DNA of 64,000 bases from Bacillus renqingensis (lineage in GTDB: Bacteria > Bacillota > Bacilli > Bacillales > Cytobacillaceae). The position numbers and the translations under genes were made by a program. The notes under the pieces are model-generated. The model was not told the origin of the DNA. It made no database searches and saw only the letters and a list, made by a program, of their open reading frames with translations. Shown one piece after another: positions 34,141 through 43,099 of this stretch. The stretch covers positions 310,001 through 374,000 of the forward strand of contig NZ_JADDIU010000002.1 of NCBI RefSeq assembly GCF_016464375.1, in the 5' to 3' direction. Numbering within the stretch: the stretch's first letter is position 1; every line of letters begins with the position of its first letter.

Positions 34141-35028
34141 ATGAAAAATATTTTAGTACTAGGCGGTACACGTTTTTTTGGTCGTAAATTAGTGGAGTTA
34201 TTAATCGAAGACGGACATAACGTTGTGATTATGACACGCGGTCAATCGGGCAATCCATTCGGTGATAATGTCGAACATCTTATCGTTGATCGTAAAAATA
34301 AGGAAGAACTAGCAAAAAAGGTGGAAGGTCGTTCATTCGATATTGTGTATGATAATATTTGTTATTCTCCTAACGAAGCTTATGCTTTTTGTGAAATATT
34401 TAACGGTAAAATTGGCAAGCTTGTCTTTACCTCTACACTTTCAACGTATAAAGCAGATGGGAAGGAAAAAAAGGAGGCAGACTTTGATCCTTATAACTAT
34501 GAAATTCAAATGGGGGATAGGGCTGACTTCACTTATGGTGAGGGAAAACGTCAGGCTGAAGCTGTTTTCTTTCAATATGCAAAATTCCCGGTTGTTGCTG
34601 TTCGTTTCCCAATCGTAATGGGCGAGGATGATTATACGCGCCGTCTACATTTCCATGTTGAACGTATTGCCGAGGGGAAACCAATCGGATTTTTAAATAT
34701 GGATGCAGAAATGTCGTTTATCCAAGCAGCTGAAGCAGCACAATTTTTAAAATGGGCCGGCGTGACAGACCTGCAAGGACCATATAATGCTACAGCAAAT
34801 GGGAAAATTTCGTTATCCGCTTTCATAAAATTAGTCGAAGCAGCTACCGGGAAAACAGCCAAAATCTCCTTAGTTGGAAATGATGAAATTCGCTCACCTT
34901 ATGCCATTCCTGCTTCATGGTATATGACAAATGAAAAAGCAACAAATAGCGGATTTCAATTTACTAATCTACGTGATTGGCTAAAACCATTAATTGAAGC
35001 AATTGCTAGTAATGAGGAAGGGAAATAG
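34141..35028 (+). CDS. NAD-dependent epimerase/dehydratase (SDR) family protein
   Basis: Atypical extended SDR of 295 residues. The N-terminal NAD site is LVLGGTRFFGRKLVELL. KLVFTSTLSTY near residue 97 and YGEGKRQAEAVFF near residue 139 hold the Ser/Tyr/Lys catalytic residues. GGTRFFGR is typical of the subgroup annotated as reductases or epimerases of unknown substrate in Bacillaceae. GGAGACC precedes the ATG. It stands alone between two gene remnants. Confidence 0.82.
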   Translation: MKNILVLGGTRFFGRKLVELLIEDGHNVVIMTRGQSGNPFGDNVEHLIVDRKNKEELAKKVEGRSFDIVYDNICYSPNEAYAFCEIFNGKIGKLVFTSTLSTYKADGKEKKEADFDPYNYEIQMGDRADFTYGEGKRQAEAVFFQYAKFPVVAVRFPIVMGEDDYTRRLHFHVERIAEGKPIGFLNMDAEMSFIQAAEAAQFLKWAGVTDLQGPYNATANGKISLSAFIKLVEAATGKTAKISLVGNDEIRSPYAIPASWYMTNEKATNSGFQFTNLRDWLKPLIEAIASNEEGK

Positions 35029-35069
35029 GCTCGCAAAAAAGAGTTTTAATAATCGGAGGACAGGATTAG

Positions 35070-35244
35070 ATGGAGGTTGCTCAAAGAGAATTTTATGTTA
35101 ATAATTTGTGTTATATTATAAGATCTGCAAGAGTGGCAGATGCACAAAACGTCTAGAGTAAGATTGCAGATAGATGGAGAAACCGAATATTTAGACAGAG
35201 AAAAGGGCGAGGCATACATAGATGAAAGGGAGGATGTATCATGA
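35070..35244 (+). pseudogene. N-terminal remnant of a GNAT acetyltransferase
   Basis: An AGGA site and ATG at 35070 start MEVAQREFYVNNLCYIIRSARVADAQN, then a TAG follows. After a one-base shift the frame continues VRLQIDGETEYLDREKGEAY, a segment common near the N-terminus of GNAT acetyltransferases. It stops at 35244, overlapping the DUF2200 start. The acetyl-CoA-binding core is missing. It is a degraded fragment. Confidence 0.55.
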
Positions 35245-35594
35245 CCAAACATCGGATTTATACAATGAGTGTCGCAAGTGTCTATCCCCATTATGTTACG
35301 AAGGCGGAGAGAAAAGGACGAACAAAAACAGAAGTCGATGAAATCATCTGTTGGTTGACAGGGTATAGTCAGCAAGAGTTAGAAGTGCAACTGGAAAAAC
35401 AGACAGACTTTGAGACTTTCTTTGCGGAAGCTCCCCAAATGAATCCTTCGCGGGCTTTGATCAAAGGTGTGGTCTGCGGTGTCCGAGTGGAAGACATCGA
35501 AGAACCAACTATGCAGGAAATTCGCTATTTGGATAAGTTGATTGATGAGCTAGCAAAGGGAAAAGCATTGGAAAAGATTTTACGGAAAAAATAA
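35241..35594 (+). CDS. DUF2200 family protein
   Basis: A 117-residue protein that matches DUF2200 from end to end: [20 protein letters not shown] near the start, [14 protein letters not shown] near residue 35, [20 protein letters not shown] near residue 74 and [20 protein letters not shown] at the end. An AAAGGGAGG site precedes the ATG. Function is unknown; the fold is small and mostly helical. Confidence 0.85.
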   Translation: MTKHRIYTMSVASVYPHYVTKAERKGRTKTEVDEIICWLTGYSQQELEVQLEKQTDFETFFAEAPQMNPSRALIKGVVCGVRVEDIEEPTMQEIRYLDKLIDELAKGKALEKILRKK

Positions 35595-35606
35595 TTAAAA
35601 ACGAAG

Positions 35607-35652
35607 AAACACTGATTCCGTTTATTTAAAGATAAAAGAATCGGTGTTTTTT
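35607..35652 (+). terminator. terminator after the DUF2200 gene
   Basis: AAACACTGATTC pairs with GAATCGGTGTTT (one G-T pair) across a loop of about 19 bases, followed by TTT. Confidence 0.7.
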
Positions 35653-36058
35653 GTTGAATCGGCAATAATCTGGCCAAATGTGTCTGGTCATCCAATTGTT
35701 GGCTATGAGGCTATGAATAAAATAATCATGTTTTTCCATACTGTTTTCCGATTATCCAATAAAGTTAAAAGTATTAAATTACATAATTGTGTGGTTTGAT
35801 TTTCCATTTTTAAAGAGATAATACTTTTATTTTATAACCTTGGATACATCACTTCTAGGTATAAATGCATTTGTTAATGGGCTTCCAATGAAAACAGCGA
35901 TATTTTGGGAATAGCTGTGATTCAGAAATTTTGATTCAACTTGAGCCATTTATACAAAAACATGAAAAGTTGAAATTCTATTGCTTTATTATTAATCTTC
36001 ATTTTAAAATAAAGATTAGTCGAAGTAATCAGACAACTAAGTGAGTGATAGAAAAACC
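35653..36058. other. intergenic stretch upstream of the sensor kinase
   Basis: AT-rich, no supported ORF, no clear promoter or operator seen. The two-component operon promoter must lie here. Confidence 0.45.
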
Positions 36059-37660
36059 ATGAAGAAATGTTTTAACGTATCCTTACAGACAAAGTTACTT
36101 GTACTTATTGTTACGCTCTTACTATTGGTGATTATCATTCTGACAGGTATTTTTTCTTATTTTGAATCTGAACAAACTGAGGAACAAATGGGGCAAATGG
36201 CCTTGTTAACGGCAAAAACAGTATCCTTTATACCAAAGATACAGGAGGCCTTCTCTGAAGAGGATCCACCGAAAACCATTCAGCCCATTGTGGAACAGAT
36301 TCGGAAAGAGGTTGGCGCTGAATTTATTGTTGTTGGGAATAAAGAAAGTATTCGCTATTCTCACCCTGATGTGTCAAAGATTAGAAAGAAGATGGTAGGC
36401 GATGATAATAACAAAGCCCTGCTGGAAGGAAAATATTATACTTCTAAAGCGAAAGGTTCACTAGGGCCTTCTCTTCGGGGAAAAGCACCGATATTTGATA
36501 ATAACGGGAACATCATCGGAATTGTATCTGTTGGATTTATGATTGAAGATATAAAACAAAATATTAGTCATAAATGGAAAAGGATTGGCATCTTTGCCTT
36601 GCTTGCACTGTGTATTGGGGCATGTGGTGCTGTGTTACTTTCTAGGAATATAAGAAAGGATACCTTAGGATTGGAGCCATGGGAAATTGCCTCCCTTTAT
36701 CGAGAAAGGAATGCCATTTTGTCCTCTGTTAAAGAAGGAATTATTGCAGTTGATGACAAAGGAATAATTACCATGCTGAATCAATCTGCAAAAAATTTAC
36801 TTGGACTTACAGAAGAAGCGATTCATCAGCCAATTAATAAGATTTTTAAAAATACCAAGATGTATAGAGTATTAAATTCAGGAATAGTAGAACAGGATCA
36901 GGAAATGATTTTACTAGACAAAGCCGTGATTGTAAATCGAACGCCTATTTTTGAAAAAAATAGAGTGGTTGGGGTTGTGGCAAGTTTCAGAGATAAGCTA
37001 GAAATGAGGGAAATGATCAATACCTTATCCGAAGTAAGTAAATATTCGGAGGATTTAAGGGCCCAGACACATGAATTTTCAAACAAATTATATGTTATTT
37101 CAGGTCTGCTGCAGCTTGGGGAATATAAGGAGGCTATTGAACTTATCCAAAAGGAATCGACCATTCATCGGAATCAGAACCAACTATTGTTTGAACAAAT
37201 TCGTGACAAGAAAGTCCAAGCTATTTTATTGGGGAAGATTAGTAAGGCGTCAGAGCAGAAAATTACATTTGCGATCGATGAAAATAGTTCCTTAGAAGAA
37301 TTACCGAAACATATAGGTATTTCTAATCTTGTTGTAATTCTTGGAAACATTATTGATAATGCATTTGAAGCAGTTACTAATTGTGAGAAAAAGGAAGTTT
37401 CTTTATTTGCCACCGACATGGGAAATGATGTCGTATTTGAGGTTGTGGATAGCGGAGTTGGAATAGATCCATTACATATTCATAATCTTTTTAAAAGAGG
37501 ATTCTCAACGAAACCGGGGAAGGACCGTGGATATGGTTTAGCGTCAGCTTGGGAAGCTGCCCAAGAGTTAAACGGGTATATTGAAGTTCAAAATCTTAAA
37601 ATGGGCGGATCTGTTTTTTCTATTTTTCTTCCAAAGAATAAAGAGGTGGGTAAAAATTGA
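36059..37660 (+). CDS. CitA/DcuS-type sensor histidine kinase
   Basis: Membrane sensor kinase of 533 residues. One transmembrane helix (residues about 12-34), an extracytoplasmic PASC-type ligand domain (35-175), a second helix (about 178-198), a PAS domain (215-330), a Spo0B-like dimerisation segment with the phospho-acceptor His in THEFSNKLYVISGLLQLG, then the ATPase domain (NIIDNAFEAV, DSGVGID, GYGLA). This layout is that of kinases sensing citrate, C4-dicarboxylates or related acids outside the cell. I chose the ATG at 36059; a GTG at 36041 is possible and neither has a strong ribosome site. It overlaps its regulator gene by four bases and precedes a tricarboxylate transporter. Confidence 0.88.
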   Translation: MKKCFNVSLQTKLLVLIVTLLLLVIIILTGIFSYFESEQTEEQMGQMALLTAKTVSFIPKIQEAFSEEDPPKTIQPIVEQIRKEVGAEFIVVGNKESIRYSHPDVSKIRKKMVGDDNNKALLEGKYYTSKAKGSLGPSLRGKAPIFDNNGNIIGIVSVGFMIEDIKQNISHKWKRIGIFALLALCIGACGAVLLSRNIRKDTLGLEPWEIASLYRERNAILSSVKEGIIAVDDKGIITMLNQSAKNLLGLTEEAIHQPINKIFKNTKMYRVLNSGIVEQDQEMILLDKAVIVNRTPIFEKNRVVGVVASFRDKLEMREMINTLSEVSKYSEDLRAQTHEFSNKLYVISGLLQLGEYKEAIELIQKESTIHRNQNQLLFEQIRDKKVQAILLGKISKASEQKITFAIDENSSLEELPKHIGISNLVVILGNIIDNAFEAVTNCEKKEVSLFATDMGNDVVFEVVDSGVGIDPLHIHNLFKRGFSTKPGKDRGYGLASAWEAAQELNGYIEVQNLKMGGSVFSIFLPKNKEVGKN

Positions 37661-38340
37661 TAAAGGTAGCAATTGCTGAGGATGATTTCCGGGTAGCAGA
37701 AATTCATGAAAAGTTTCTTTACACCATGGATGATGTCGAAATTGTCGGGAAAGCACTAAATGGTCAAGAAACCTTATCCCTGCTTGAAGCATTTAAAGTT
37801 GATTTGTTACTTTTGGATATTTACATGCCAGATATATTAGGAATTGAATTACTTAAGCAAATTCGGCAAAGATTCTCAAAGGTAGATGTCATTATGATTA
37901 CTGCAGCTACAAATAAACACTTGGTTGAAACTGCACTCAAGTATGGTGTTTATGATTATATTATTAAACCCTTAAAATTAGAAAGATTTAGAGAAGGGAT
38001 AGAAAACTATAAAAGAAAACAAAATTTGTTAAGTGAGTCGGAGGAGCTTCATCAGGAAATCATTGACCAATTCATAGGAAATCGGACACCCATTTCTACA
38101 GAATCAAAGCAGCTTCCAAAAGGAATCGATCCTTTAACATTACAAAAGGTTAGAAAAATTATAAATAAAACAGGATTAACAGCTGAAGAAGTGGGTGAAA
38201 AACTCGGGGCGTCCCGAACCACAGCTAGGCGTTATTTGGAATATTTGACTTCCATCGGTAAAGTAAAAGCGGAATTGGAATATGGAATTATCGGAAGACC
38301 TGAGCGTAAATATTACGAATTGGTGTCAGGCACCATGTGA
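37657..38340 (+). CDS. CitB/DctR-type response regulator
   Basis: Response regulator of 227 residues. The receiver domain has acidic AEDDFR at the start, the phospho-acceptor Asp in LLLLDIYMPD near residue 54, a Thr/Ala switch in MITAATN and the Lys in IIKPLK. The C-terminal DNA-binding domain has LTAEEVGEKLGASRTTARRY. The last residues (VSGTM) and the stop codon are supplied by a palindromic repeat. With the kinase it probably controls tctCBA and prpDB just downstream. Confidence 0.9.
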   Translation: MIKVAIAEDDFRVAEIHEKFLYTMDDVEIVGKALNGQETLSLLEAFKVDLLLLDIYMPDILGIELLKQIRQRFSKVDVIMITAATNKHLVETALKYGVYDYIIKPLKLERFREGIENYKRKQNLLSESEELHQEIIDQFIGNRTPISTESKQLPKGIDPLTLQKVRKIINKTGLTAEEVGEKLGASRTTARRYLEYLTSIGKVKAELEYGIIGRPERKYYELVSGTM

Positions 38341-38367
38341 GTTTTTCACATGGTGCCTGACACCAAT
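38319..38367. repeat. palindromic repeat copy 1 (terminator-like, also codes the gene end)
   Basis: Perfect 22-bp stem around a five-base loop, core GGTGTCAGGCACCATGTGA, followed by a T-rich tract on the + strand. The left arm encodes the last residues and TGA of the response regulator. Same core as at 41576-41618 and 63269-63318. It likely works as a terminator. Confidence 0.9.
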
Positions 38368-38438
38368 TTTATTTTTTAAAATTAAAAAACGTGAACAAAA
38401 TGAACAAAATGTGTTTAAAGTTATTTAAATTTTAAAAA

Positions 38439-38453
38439 TTGTAAACGGTTACA
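38439..38453 (+). promoter_or_regulatory. cre (CcpA) site upstream of tctC
   Basis: TTGTAAACGGTTACA matches every defined base of the cre consensus WTGNAANCGNWNNCW. It lies about 85 bases before tctC, so carbon catabolite repression of the tricarboxylate genes is likely. A TTGTAAACG-type core is common in repressed Bacillus operons. Confidence 0.7.
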
Positions 38454-38536
38454 CAAAAAGAAGAATTAGTTAAACTTATCATACAGGCGGAAAATTAACA
38501 TTTCAAAAAATATTTAAAAAGAAAAGAGGGGGAAAT

Positions 38537-39547
38537 ATGAAGAAGATTGCCGCGATTCTATCACTTGCATTCGTCATGGTTATTTCGGCTGCATGTTCAG
38601 GTAACACCACAACATCAGATAAGGCGAAAACAAATGGTGAATGGAAGCCAGAGAAAGCCATTGAAATTACAGCTCCATCAGGCGCCGGCGGGGGATGGGA
38701 TACAACAGCCCGTATGGCAGCAAAAGTTTTAAATGAAACGAAAATTATCAATCAAAGTATAGGAGTCGTCAATAAGCCAGGCGGCGGAGGTGCAGTAGGA
38801 TGGGCTTACATCCATTCCAAAAAAGCTGATCCACAGAGATTATTTGTTACATCACCACCAATGCTACTGGTTCCATTAAATGGACAATCACAATATGATT
38901 ATGAGGATTTTACACCCATTGCTAACATTATTGCTGACTATGCAGCTTTCGCGGTCAAGGCAGATGCAAAATGGAACAATTTAAATGAACTATTTGCCGA
39001 CATGAAGAAGGATCCTTCAAGCATTACTATTGTAGGTGCGTCTTCTCCAGGCAGTATGGATCATATTCAATTTGTAAAAATCGCCAAAGCTGCGGGTGTA
39101 GATATTACGAAATTAAAATATGTTTCTGACCAGGATGGCGGTGGTTTAACGCAAATTTTAAATGGCAGTGCAGATGTTTATTCAACAGGGGTTGCCGAAA
39201 CTGTAGAGCAGGTAAAAGCTGGAAAAATAAAGGTATTAGGCGTTACTTCTGAAGAAAGATTAAAAGGCGATGTGTTATCAGATTTCCCTACCGCAAAGGA
39301 ACAGGGGATTGATGCAACATTCGTGAACTGGAGAGGTTTCTTTGGGCCTCCTGATATGGACAAAAATGCTCTAGCATATTATGAGAAGAAATTGAAGGAA
39401 TTAAGTGATTCGGCTGAATGGGCGGAAATCCGTCAAAAGTACGGCTGGGATGAAATGTATATGGACAGCGCCGAATACAAGGATTTTCTAAAGAAAGAGA
39501 ATAATGAGATTAAGACATTGCTAGAGGAATTAGGATTAGCAAAATAG
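38537..39547 (+). CDS. tctC: tripartite tricarboxylate transporter substrate-binding lipoprotein
   Basis: Extracytoplasmic binding protein of 336 residues. Signal peptide and lipobox at SAACSG (Cys near residue 20). The family segments are ITAPSGAGGGWDTTAR near residue 47, NKPGGGGAVGWAYI near residue 77 and VGASSPGSMDHIQF near residue 160. It binds a tricarboxylate-like ligand and delivers it to TctAB. GGGGG precedes the ATG. A good cre site lies upstream and the two-component pair precedes it. Confidence 0.9.
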   Translation: MKKIAAILSLAFVMVISAACSGNTTTSDKAKTNGEWKPEKAIEITAPSGAGGGWDTTARMAAKVLNETKIINQSIGVVNKPGGGGAVGWAYIHSKKADPQRLFVTSPPMLLVPLNGQSQYDYEDFTPIANIIADYAAFAVKADAKWNNLNELFADMKKDPSSITIVGASSPGSMDHIQFVKIAKAAGVDITKLKYVSDQDGGGLTQILNGSADVYSTGVAETVEQVKAGKIKVLGVTSEERLKGDVLSDFPTAKEQGIDATFVNWRGFFGPPDMDKNALAYYEKKLKELSDSAEWAEIRQKYGWDEMYMDSAEYKDFLKKENNEIKTLLEELGLAK

Positions 39548-39601
39548 TTTGTTAGGGGCCGGATATCTATTGCCGGCTCCTTCAATAAGGGAGGTGCCTG
39601 A

Positions 39602-40048
39602 ATGTTAAATACAACAAACAAGAAAATGGCTGTTGTTCTATTGGTTATATCCATTATTTATTTAATTGTAAGCTTCCGGCTGCCCTCGTATGCTTATGTT
39701 CCGGTAGACTCGGATATGGTTCCAATTGCTCTAGGCGTTTTACTCTTCTTTCTATCAATCGCCTTGTATTTTATTAAGGACGAAAAATCAGAGGAAAAAG
39801 TGAAACTGCCGAAAGAAGATTTGCTTGCCATACTAATTGTAATAGGTTTCATTGTGACTTATATTTTTCTTCTGGAAATTATCGGCTTTATATTGATTAC
39901 AGCTCTTTTTATATTTTTCTGTTCCTGGTTTCTTGGGTTTAAGAAATTTATTACGAATTTAATTGTATCGATTGTTTTACCATTTGCTATTTACTATATG
40001 TTCATAGCATTACAAATCCAACTACCTCAGGGAATTTTACCATTTTAG
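39602..40048 (+). CDS. tctB: tripartite tricarboxylate transporter small membrane subunit
   Basis: Small membrane subunit of 148 residues with four helices (residues about 8-25, 40-58, 78-98 and 110-140). A charged loop after the second helix is typical. GGGAGGTG precedes the ATG. It lies between tctC and tctA, the usual order. Confidence 0.85.
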   Translation: MLNTTNKKMAVVLLVISIIYLIVSFRLPSYAYVPVDSDMVPIALGVLLFFLSIALYFIKDEKSEEKVKLPKEDLLAILIVIGFIVTYIFLLEIIGFILITALFIFFCSWFLGFKKFITNLIVSIVLPFAIYYMFIALQIQLPQGILPF

Positions 40049-40062
40049 AAAGGAGTCTTGAC

Positions 40063-41568
40063 ATGGATGTTTTTCATGGTTTACTAACAGGATTCGAAGT
40101 CGCATTTAGTCTGAATGGACTCCTCTTTGTATTAATCGGTGTAACGGTGGGAACCATTATCGGAATGATTCCAGGATTGGGACCCATAACCGCGATCGCG
40201 GTTATGATACCGATTACCTATGGCATGGACCCAGCTATCGCCTTGCTGTTAATGGCCGGAGTTTATTACGGAGCAGCCTATGGAGGAGCATCAAGTTCTA
40301 TTCTATTAAATGCCCCCGGAACGTCTGAAGCGGTGGCAACAACTTTTGACGGCTATCCGATGGCGAAACAAGGTAAAGCCGGGAAGGCAATGGCAACTGC
40401 GGCTATTGCGTCCTTTGTTGGAGGAACCATTAGTATCATTTTTCTAACCTTTCTTGCACCTACACTGTCGAAGGTTGCAGTCTCATTTGGTCCCCCGGAA
40501 TATTTTGCCTTAATGTTATTGGGACTTACCGCCCTATCCAGTTTATCGGAAGGATCCACCATTAAAGCATTAATATCAGCAACTATTGGCTTTATGATTG
40601 CCACGGTCGGGATTGACAGCCAAACAGGTACGGCAAGATTTACATTTGGAAGTGCCCATCTTTTAGAGGGAATAGACTTCTTAGTATTGGCCTTAGGATT
40701 ATTTGCCCTAGCTGAGGTTACCTCGTTAATCATTTTCCGAAAGGAGAAAATAGCAGAGAGTAGTAAAATTGGAAGCTTAAAGTTAACGAAACAGGATTAT
40801 AAAGATATTATCCCCACCATGGGAAGACAATCTGTTCTTGGATTTTTAATCGGAGTGCTTCCTGGTGCAGGCGGTACTATTGCTTCGTTTTTGGCCTATG
40901 TGTCGGAGAAGAAACTATCGAAAAATCCTAATGCATTTGGTAAGGGGGAGATCAGGGGGATTGCAGCGCCCGAAGCAGCTAACAATGCAGCATCTGGTGG
41001 TGCCTTCGTTCCGCTTTTGAGTCTTGGTATTCCGGGATCAGGGACAACGGCAGTCATGTTAGGCGCTTTAATGGTTTTAGGAATTCAACCGGGCCCATTA
41101 TTAATGGCCGATCACCCGGACGTTTTCTGGGGTGTTATTGCCAGTATGTATATTGGGAATATCCTCTTGCTGGTATTAAACCTGCCGTTGATCCCCTATA
41201 TTTCAAAGATACTAAGGGTACCACGCCCATTGCTCACCTCACTAGTTATAGTCTTTTGCTTTATTGGTGTTTATGGAATCAGCTTCAGCACATTTGATTT
41301 ATTCTTACTTCTTGGCTTTGGGGTGCTTGGATATGTCATGAGATTAGTTCATTTTCCCGCATCACCATTATTGCTTGCCTTCATTTTAGGCGGAATGATG
41401 GAACAATCCTTTAGACAAGCACTAACCATTTCAAATGGAAGCTTATCTATTTTCTTTACCAATCCAATTGCATGTATACTCATCATTATCTCTTTAGCTT
41501 CATTCCTGGTACCAATTCTTAAAACCGTACGGAAAAAGACTAAAGTGGAACAAACAATGGATATGTAA
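40063..41568 (+). CDS. tctA: tripartite tricarboxylate transporter large membrane subunit
   Basis: Large membrane subunit of 501 residues with about 11-12 helices. The TctA signatures are GTIIGMIPGLGPITAIAVMI near residue 28, YYGAAYGGASSSILLNAPGT near residue 68 and the mirrored repeat GVLPGAGGTIASFLAY near residue 265. Energy comes from the ion gradient. AAAGGAG precedes the ATG. A palindromic repeat follows seven bases after the stop. Confidence 0.92.
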   Translation: MDVFHGLLTGFEVAFSLNGLLFVLIGVTVGTIIGMIPGLGPITAIAVMIPITYGMDPAIALLLMAGVYYGAAYGGASSSILLNAPGTSEAVATTFDGYPMAKQGKAGKAMATAAIASFVGGTISIIFLTFLAPTLSKVAVSFGPPEYFALMLLGLTALSSLSEGSTIKALISATIGFMIATVGIDSQTGTARFTFGSAHLLEGIDFLVLALGLFALAEVTSLIIFRKEKIAESSKIGSLKLTKQDYKDIIPTMGRQSVLGFLIGVLPGAGGTIASFLAYVSEKKLSKNPNAFGKGEIRGIAAPEAANNAASGGAFVPLLSLGIPGSGTTAVMLGALMVLGIQPGPLLMADHPDVFWGVIASMYIGNILLLVLNLPLIPYISKILRVPRPLLTSLVIVFCFIGVYGISFSTFDLFLLLGFGVLGYVMRLVHFPASPLLLAFILGGMMEQSFRQALTISNGSLSIFFTNPIACILIIISLASFLVPILKTVRKKTKVEQTMDM

Positions 41569-41575
41569 AACAAGA

Positions 41576-41618
41576 GGTGTCAGGCACCATGTGAAAAATT
41601 CACATGGTGCCTGACACC
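41576..41618. repeat. palindromic repeat copy 2
   Basis: Perfect 20-bp stem with a three-base loop, core GGTGTCAGGCACCATGTGAA. It sits between tctA and the prpD ribosome site. No T-run follows, so if it stops transcription it does so weakly; it may reduce prpDB expression relative to tctCBA. Confidence 0.9.
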
Positions 41619-41638
41619 GTGAACGGGGAGGAGACGAT

Positions 41639-43084
41639 ATGATGCAACATCTAAAAAATGAAATCGGCCAAGAAATAGATTCGTTATTGGTTTCAATCGC
41701 TGATTATGTGAAAGACACAAAGATTACTAGTGATGAAGCATTAGAAACAGCCAGGTATGTCCTGATGGATACATTAGGCTGTGGTTTCTTAGCTCTTAAA
41801 TATCCTGAATGTACGAAACATTTAGGGCCGATTGTTCCAGGAACGGTCGTCCCAAATGGGAGCCGGGTCCCCGGAACGCAATATGTGTTAGATCCTGTCC
41901 ATGCAGCATTTAATATTGGCTGTATGATTCGCTGGCTCGATTATAATGACACTTGGTTAGCCGCTGAATGGGGCCACCCTTCCGATAATTTAGGAGGAAT
42001 TCTCGCAGTAGCGGACTATATAAGCAGGCGGGATGTTGCTAACGGAAAAAAGCCAATCATGATGAAGGAAGTTCTAGAAGCAATGGTGAAGGCCTATGAG
42101 ATTCAAGGGGTTCTCGCTTTGAGTAACAGTTTAAATCGTCAAGGCCTAGACCATGTCCTGTTTGTAAAAGTGGCTACGACAGCGGTTGTGACTGGCATGC
42201 TGGGTGGAACAAAACAAGAGATAATCAATGCAGTATCCAATGCTTGGCTTGATAATTCCAGTTTAAGAACCTACCGCCATTTCCCAAATACAGGGTCTAG
42301 GAAATCTTGGGCAGCAGGAGATGCAACAAGTCGCGGGGTTCGCCTAGCCTTCATGGCGTTAAATGGAGAAATGGGTTACCCAACCGCATTATCTGCGCCA
42401 ACTTGGGGCTTTCAGGATGTGTTATTTAATGGAAAAAAATTAACCCAAATCCAGCCATTTGGCTCCTATGTAATGGAAAATATCCTATTTAAAGTTTCCT
42501 ACCCTGCTGAGTTTCACGCCCAAACTGCAGCCGAATGTTCAGTAGAGCTTCATCCAAAGGTCAGGAATAGATTAGATGAAATTGATAAAATTGTTATTAC
42601 CACACATGAATCCGCCATCCGGATTATTGACAAAACGGGGCCATTGCATAACCCTGCTGACCGTGACCATTGCTTGCAGTATATCACAGCAATTGGTCTG
42701 ATTTACGGCACGATAGAAGCAGATTACTATGAAGATGAAACCGCTCAGGATCCGCACATTGACCGGCTCCGTAACAAAATGGAGCTCGTCGAAAATAAGC
42801 AATATAGCATCGGCTATTTAGATCTTACCAAACGATCCATTGCAAATGCGGTACAGGTATTTTTTAAAGACGGGACCTCGACACCAAAAGTTGAAAGAGA
42901 ATATCCACTAGGGCATCGTTTCCGCAGGGATGAGGGGATTCCTCTATTACTTAAGAAATTCAACGTAAATCTTGCAACAAGGTTTCCGCGTAAAAAAGCT
43001 ACTAAAATTAATGAACTATTAAATCATCCGGAACGATTAAAAAATACGCCTGTTCATGAATTAATGGAACAATTGGTTATTTAA
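41639..43084 (+). CDS. prpD: MmgE/PrpD family 2-methylcitrate dehydratase
   Basis: Dehydratase of 481 residues (or one fewer if the second ATG is used), converting 2-methylcitrate to 2-methyl-cis-aconitate in the methylcitrate cycle. Family segments: [20 protein letters not shown] near residue 100, [18 protein letters not shown] near residue 222 and [15 protein letters not shown] near residue 282. GGGGAGGAG precedes the ATG. It is followed by prpB 15 bases downstream. The methylcitrate synthase gene prpC is not nearby. Confidence 0.9.
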   Translation: MMQHLKNEIGQEIDSLLVSIADYVKDTKITSDEALETARYVLMDTLGCGFLALKYPECTKHLGPIVPGTVVPNGSRVPGTQYVLDPVHAAFNIGCMIRWLDYNDTWLAAEWGHPSDNLGGILAVADYISRRDVANGKKPIMMKEVLEAMVKAYEIQGVLALSNSLNRQGLDHVLFVKVATTAVVTGMLGGTKQEIINAVSNAWLDNSSLRTYRHFPNTGSRKSWAAGDATSRGVRLAFMALNGEMGYPTALSAPTWGFQDVLFNGKKLTQIQPFGSYVMENILFKVSYPAEFHAQTAAECSVELHPKVRNRLDEIDKIVITTHESAIRIIDKTGPLHNPADRDHCLQYITAIGLIYGTIEADYYEDETAQDPHIDRLRNKMELVENKQYSIGYLDLTKRSIANAVQVFFKDGTSTPKVEREYPLGHRFRRDEGIPLLLKKFNVNLATRFPRKKATKINELLNHPERLKNTPVHELMEQLVI

Positions 43085-43099
43085 GAGGGGGGCTGAAGA

